Source: CBDUWP01 sp965370955 (lineage in GTDB: Bacteria; Planctomycetota; Phycisphaerae; Sedimentisphaerales; Anaerobacaceae). Taken from it: a DNA stretch of 64,000 nucleotides. The position numbers and the translations under genes were made by a program. The notes under the pieces were generated by a model that had not been told where the DNA came from, did no database searches, and saw nothing but the letters and a program-made list of their open reading frames with translations. Below are positions 61,801 to 64,000 of the stretch, in pieces; positions within the stretch are counted from its first letter, which is position 1; each line of letters begins with the position of its first letter. Location: contig CBDUWP010000001.1 in the NCBI GenBank assembly GCA_965370955.1, forward strand, positions 11,453 through 75,452, in the 5' to 3' direction.

Positions 61801-62524
61801 CGCTGACCTTAGCGAACTCAAGCCGCAAGAGTTGTATAGTAAGTTGCTTGCCCTGAGCAAAGAATATAACAATGGCAAACTTGACGACATAATCAAAGAT
61901 AAAGCCTCTTCTATGAGCCGAGTGGATTTTGTGGCTTGGGCGAATCAAAGGTTTGATACAACGATAGCTATTGAATCTGAAGAAGTTGACGTGTCGGAAA
62001 AAACCAGTCTGTCGATTGAGTCAGCTGATGATGAAAAAATAATTGAAGCTGTGATAAAAGCCGGCAGCCAATTTTTGTGCAGTGAGCTTGTCGATCTAGA
62101 GCGTTATGTTTTGATTCAGATTTGCGACAGCAGTTGGAAGGACCATCTTTATGCGATGGACCATCTGAAATCTGATATTTGGGTGCGGTCGTTTGCCGAA
62201 AAGGATCCTAAAACCGAATACAAACGAGAGGGCTATCAAATGTTTATTGATATGCTCGCCGGAATTGATGACAAGGTGACAGATGTTATATTTAAGGTTC
62301 ATCTGGAGTCTGGCGTCAGTGCCAAAACCATTTGGAATGTTAGTTCAGCTTCGCATGATGATGTTGATCAGTTTGCCTTAGCTCAGCGTCAAAAAGCGGC
62401 GGCTCAAGCTCCTCAAACCGAGCGTAAAGTTAAGCAGATCAAAATGGATACTCCCAAGGTTGGCCGCAATGATCCTTGTCCTTGTAATAGTGGTAAAAAA
62501 TATAAAAAATGTTGCGGCAAGTAA
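58817..62524 (+). CDS. secA: Protein translocase ATPase SecA, unusually long
   Basis: Motor of the Sec system; drives export of proteins through SecYEG. 1235 residues against about 900 in E. coli. Walker A is in [15 protein letters not shown] (about 170), with [47 protein letters not shown], and [35 protein letters not shown] downstream. An added coiled-coil insert lies at about 315-400, and a repeat-rich expansion at about 785-1085. The family-typical ending [17 protein letters not shown] and a zinc-binding SEC-C tail ([17 protein letters not shown]) close the chain. The secB/zinc tail suggests chaperone contact. Confidence 0.95.
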   Translation: [1235 protein letters not shown]

Positions 62525-62594
62525 AATTGCGGCAAATAGATGGGCAAGGGAATAGACTCTTAAAAAGCATTTTAGACAGAAGGGGATTTGGCTT

Positions 62595-63473
62595 ATGAGC
62601 TTAAAGGGAATAATTTTAGCTGGCGGAAGCGGCACAAGGTTGTATCCTGTGACCAAGGCTGTTAGCAAGCAGCTGTTGGCGATTTATGACAAGCCCATGA
62701 TCTATTATCCCTTGACGACCTTGATGCTCGCCGGCATAGATGAAATACTTCTCATTAGCACGCCGGTTGATTTGCCTATATATCAGCAGTTGCTTGGCGA
62801 TGGTAATCAATGGGGGATTAACATTCAATATGCTGTTCAGCCAAAGCCTGATGGACTGGCTCAAGCTTTTATCATAGGCAAAGAATTTATCGGTCAGGAT
62901 CGGGTTTGTATGATCTTAGGCGACAACATTTTTCATGGTCATGGCCTAGCAGAGACATTGCTGTCAGCCGCTAAAGATCAGACAGGTGCAACCATATTTG
63001 GCTACCGCGTCAAGGATCCGCAGCGTTACGGCATAATCGAATTTGACAATAGCGGTAAGGTGCTGTCGATTGAAGAAAAGCCCAACCAGCCAAAGTCGAA
63101 ATATGCAGCTGTCGGCATATATTTTTACGATAACGATGTGGTTGAAATTGCCGGTTCGATTGAGCCGTCTGCTCGCGGTGAGCTTGAAATCACAGCTGTT
63201 AATAATGTTTATTTAGAGCGGTCAGCATTGCGGGCGAAATTGTTTGGCCGCGGCTTGGCTTGGCTCGATACCGGTACTTATGAATCGATGCTTCAGGCTT
63301 GTAATTTTGTGCATACCGTTCAAAATCGGCAGGGCCTTATGATTGCTTGCCCGGAGGAAGTGGCTCATAATCTTGGCCTGATTAGCGATCAACAGCTTTT
63401 GACACTCGCTGAGCCTTTGGTTAAAAATGATTATGGCAAATATTTATTAAGCTTGTTAGACGAAGGAAAGTAA
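62595..63473 (+). CDS. rmlA: Glucose-1-phosphate thymidylyltransferase
   Basis: First step of dTDP-rhamnose synthesis: joins dTTP and glucose-1-phosphate. 292 residues; nucleotide loop [21 protein letters not shown], then [43 protein letters not shown] and [14 protein letters not shown], all typical. It lies 70 bases after secA and is followed at once by rmlC. Confidence 0.95.
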   Translation: MSLKGIILAGGSGTRLYPVTKAVSKQLLAIYDKPMIYYPLTTLMLAGIDEILLISTPVDLPIYQQLLGDGNQWGINIQYAVQPKPDGLAQAFIIGKEFIGQDRVCMILGDNIFHGHGLAETLLSAAKDQTGATIFGYRVKDPQRYGIIEFDNSGKVLSIEEKPNQPKSKYAAVGIYFYDNDVVEIAGSIEPSARGELEITAVNNVYLERSALRAKLFGRGLAWLDTGTYESMLQACNFVHTVQNRQGLMIACPEEVAHNLGLISDQQLLTLAEPLVKNDYGKYLLSLLDEGK

Positions 63474-64000
63474 ATGAACGTTATTGCGACTGCTCTTGAC
63501 GGTGTTTTGATTTTTGAGCCGCAGGTTTTTGGCGACAAGAGAGGCTTTTTCGTCGAGACTTTTAGTGCTGTTCGTTATCGAGAGGCCGGTATTAAAGAGA
63601 CATTTGTTCAAGACAATGTTTCGTCGTCTAGCTATGGCGTTTTGCGCGGTCTTCATTTCCAAAATCCCAATAGTCAAGGCAAACTCGTACAGGTATTAGT
63701 TGGCGAGGTGTTTGACGTTGCAGTTGATATCAGAAAAGGTTCGCCGACTTTCGGCAGGTGGGCTTCAGTTATTTTGTCCTCTGATAATCATAAGCAATTT
63801 TATGTTCCGCCAAATTTTGCGCACGGTTTTTGCGTAACATCTAAAGATGCAATTTTTTCATATAAATGTACCGACTATTACGATCAGCCGTCAGAGGGCG
63901 GGATTATTTATAATGATCCTGATCTGGCGATCGATTGGCCTGTTAAAGATCCTGTCATTTCCGATAAGGATAAAGTTTACACTAAATTGAGTGACATAGA
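63474..64000 (+). CDS. rmlC: dTDP-4-dehydrorhamnose 3,5-epimerase (cut by window end)
   Basis: The ATG directly follows the rmlA stop (TAAATG). About 175 codons are seen and the frame is still open at base 64000. Cupin-family marks are present: GVLIFEPQVFGDKRGFFVETF, VLRGLHFQ with the catalytic histidine, VQVLVGEVFDVAVDIRKGSPTFG, and FYVPPNFAHGFCV. The enzyme epimerises C3 and C5 on the way to dTDP-L-rhamnose. rmlB and rmlD probably lie beyond the window. Confidence 0.93.
   Translation, partial: MNVIATALDGVLIFEPQVFGDKRGFFVETFSAVRYREAGIKETFVQDNVSSSSYGVLRGLHFQNPNSQGKLVQVLVGEVFDVAVDIRKGSPTFGRWASVILSSDNHKQFYVPPNFAHGFCVTSKDAIFSYKCTDYYDQPSEGGIIYNDPDLAIDWPVKDPVISDKDKVYTKLSDI

Overview
This 64 kb window is a stretch of ordinary chromosome from a Gram-negative bacterium of about 40-43 % GC (estimated by eye). 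It holds about 48 protein genes, one cut at each window edge. I see no tRNA, rRNA, phage, transposase, integrase or CRISPR. The outer membrane is lipid-A based (bamA, skp, lpxD, lpxC-fabZ, lpxA, lpxB, an lptF/lptG pair, SurA-like lipoprotein). Several features point to Planctomycetota, most likely the Phycisphaerae/Sedimentisphaerales side: a very long SecA, an all-alpha dUTPase, a lysine-rich histone-H1-like tail, many TTG/GTG starts and few strong Shine-Dalgarno sites, and several large secreted proteins of unknown function. The taxonomic call is inference; a 16S or marker-gene search would settle it.

Layout. 1-2.2 kb: end of rimO, pgsA, lpxB. 2.5-11.8 kb: dnaB, then the envelope cluster bamA-skp-lpxD-lpxC/fabZ-lpxA, a GnnA-like oxidoreductase and a YbgC-like thioesterase. 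11.9-14.4 kb: purF-purM behind a clear promoter. 14.5-16.5 kb: a PfkB kinase (minus) and cysK (plus), the latter with a decayed copy of its own 3' end. 16.6-19.3 kb: lptF-lptG (minus). 19.6-22.3 kb: secreted trypsin-like protease overlapping a secreted DUF3352-like protein. 22.4-29.2 kb (minus): nusA-infB-rbfA, an endonuclease-III-like protein with an H1-like tail, and hisG, behind a long leader with two hairpin/mini-ORF units. 29.4-39.3 kb: tkt, mfd, SurA-like lipoprotein, acpS, mnmG, radical SAM protein. 39.6-47.8 kb: accessory-looking group (MBOAT acyltransferase, SGNH protein, two related secreted proteins, SUMF1 protein). 47.8-57.5 kb: flavoprotein, Xaa-Pro peptidase, rhomboid, tyrS, M48 lipoprotein, degenerate Gfo/Idh protein, dUTPase, glyA, TPR protein. 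57.6-64 kb: rpsT, efp, secA, rmlA, rmlC (cut).

How the genes work together. The left half builds the outer membrane: lipid A synthesis (LpxA/C/D/B), its export (LptF/G) and outer-membrane protein delivery and folding (Skp, SurA-like, BamA). The nusA cluster, rpsT, efp, tyrS and mnmG serve transcription and translation. rmlA-rmlC begin a dTDP-rhamnose gene set for surface polysaccharide, and the MBOAT/SGNH pair probably acylates an extracellular glycan.

The points most worth a second look are: the nusA leader with two SD-plus-mini-ORF-plus-hairpin units; a 106-bp three-hairpin repeat found twice in the same orientation relative to transcription; a SecA whose helical-wing region appears expanded into about five repeats; the catalytically dead EndoIII-fold protein with a histone-like tail; and the MBOAT/SGNH/secreted-protein locus.
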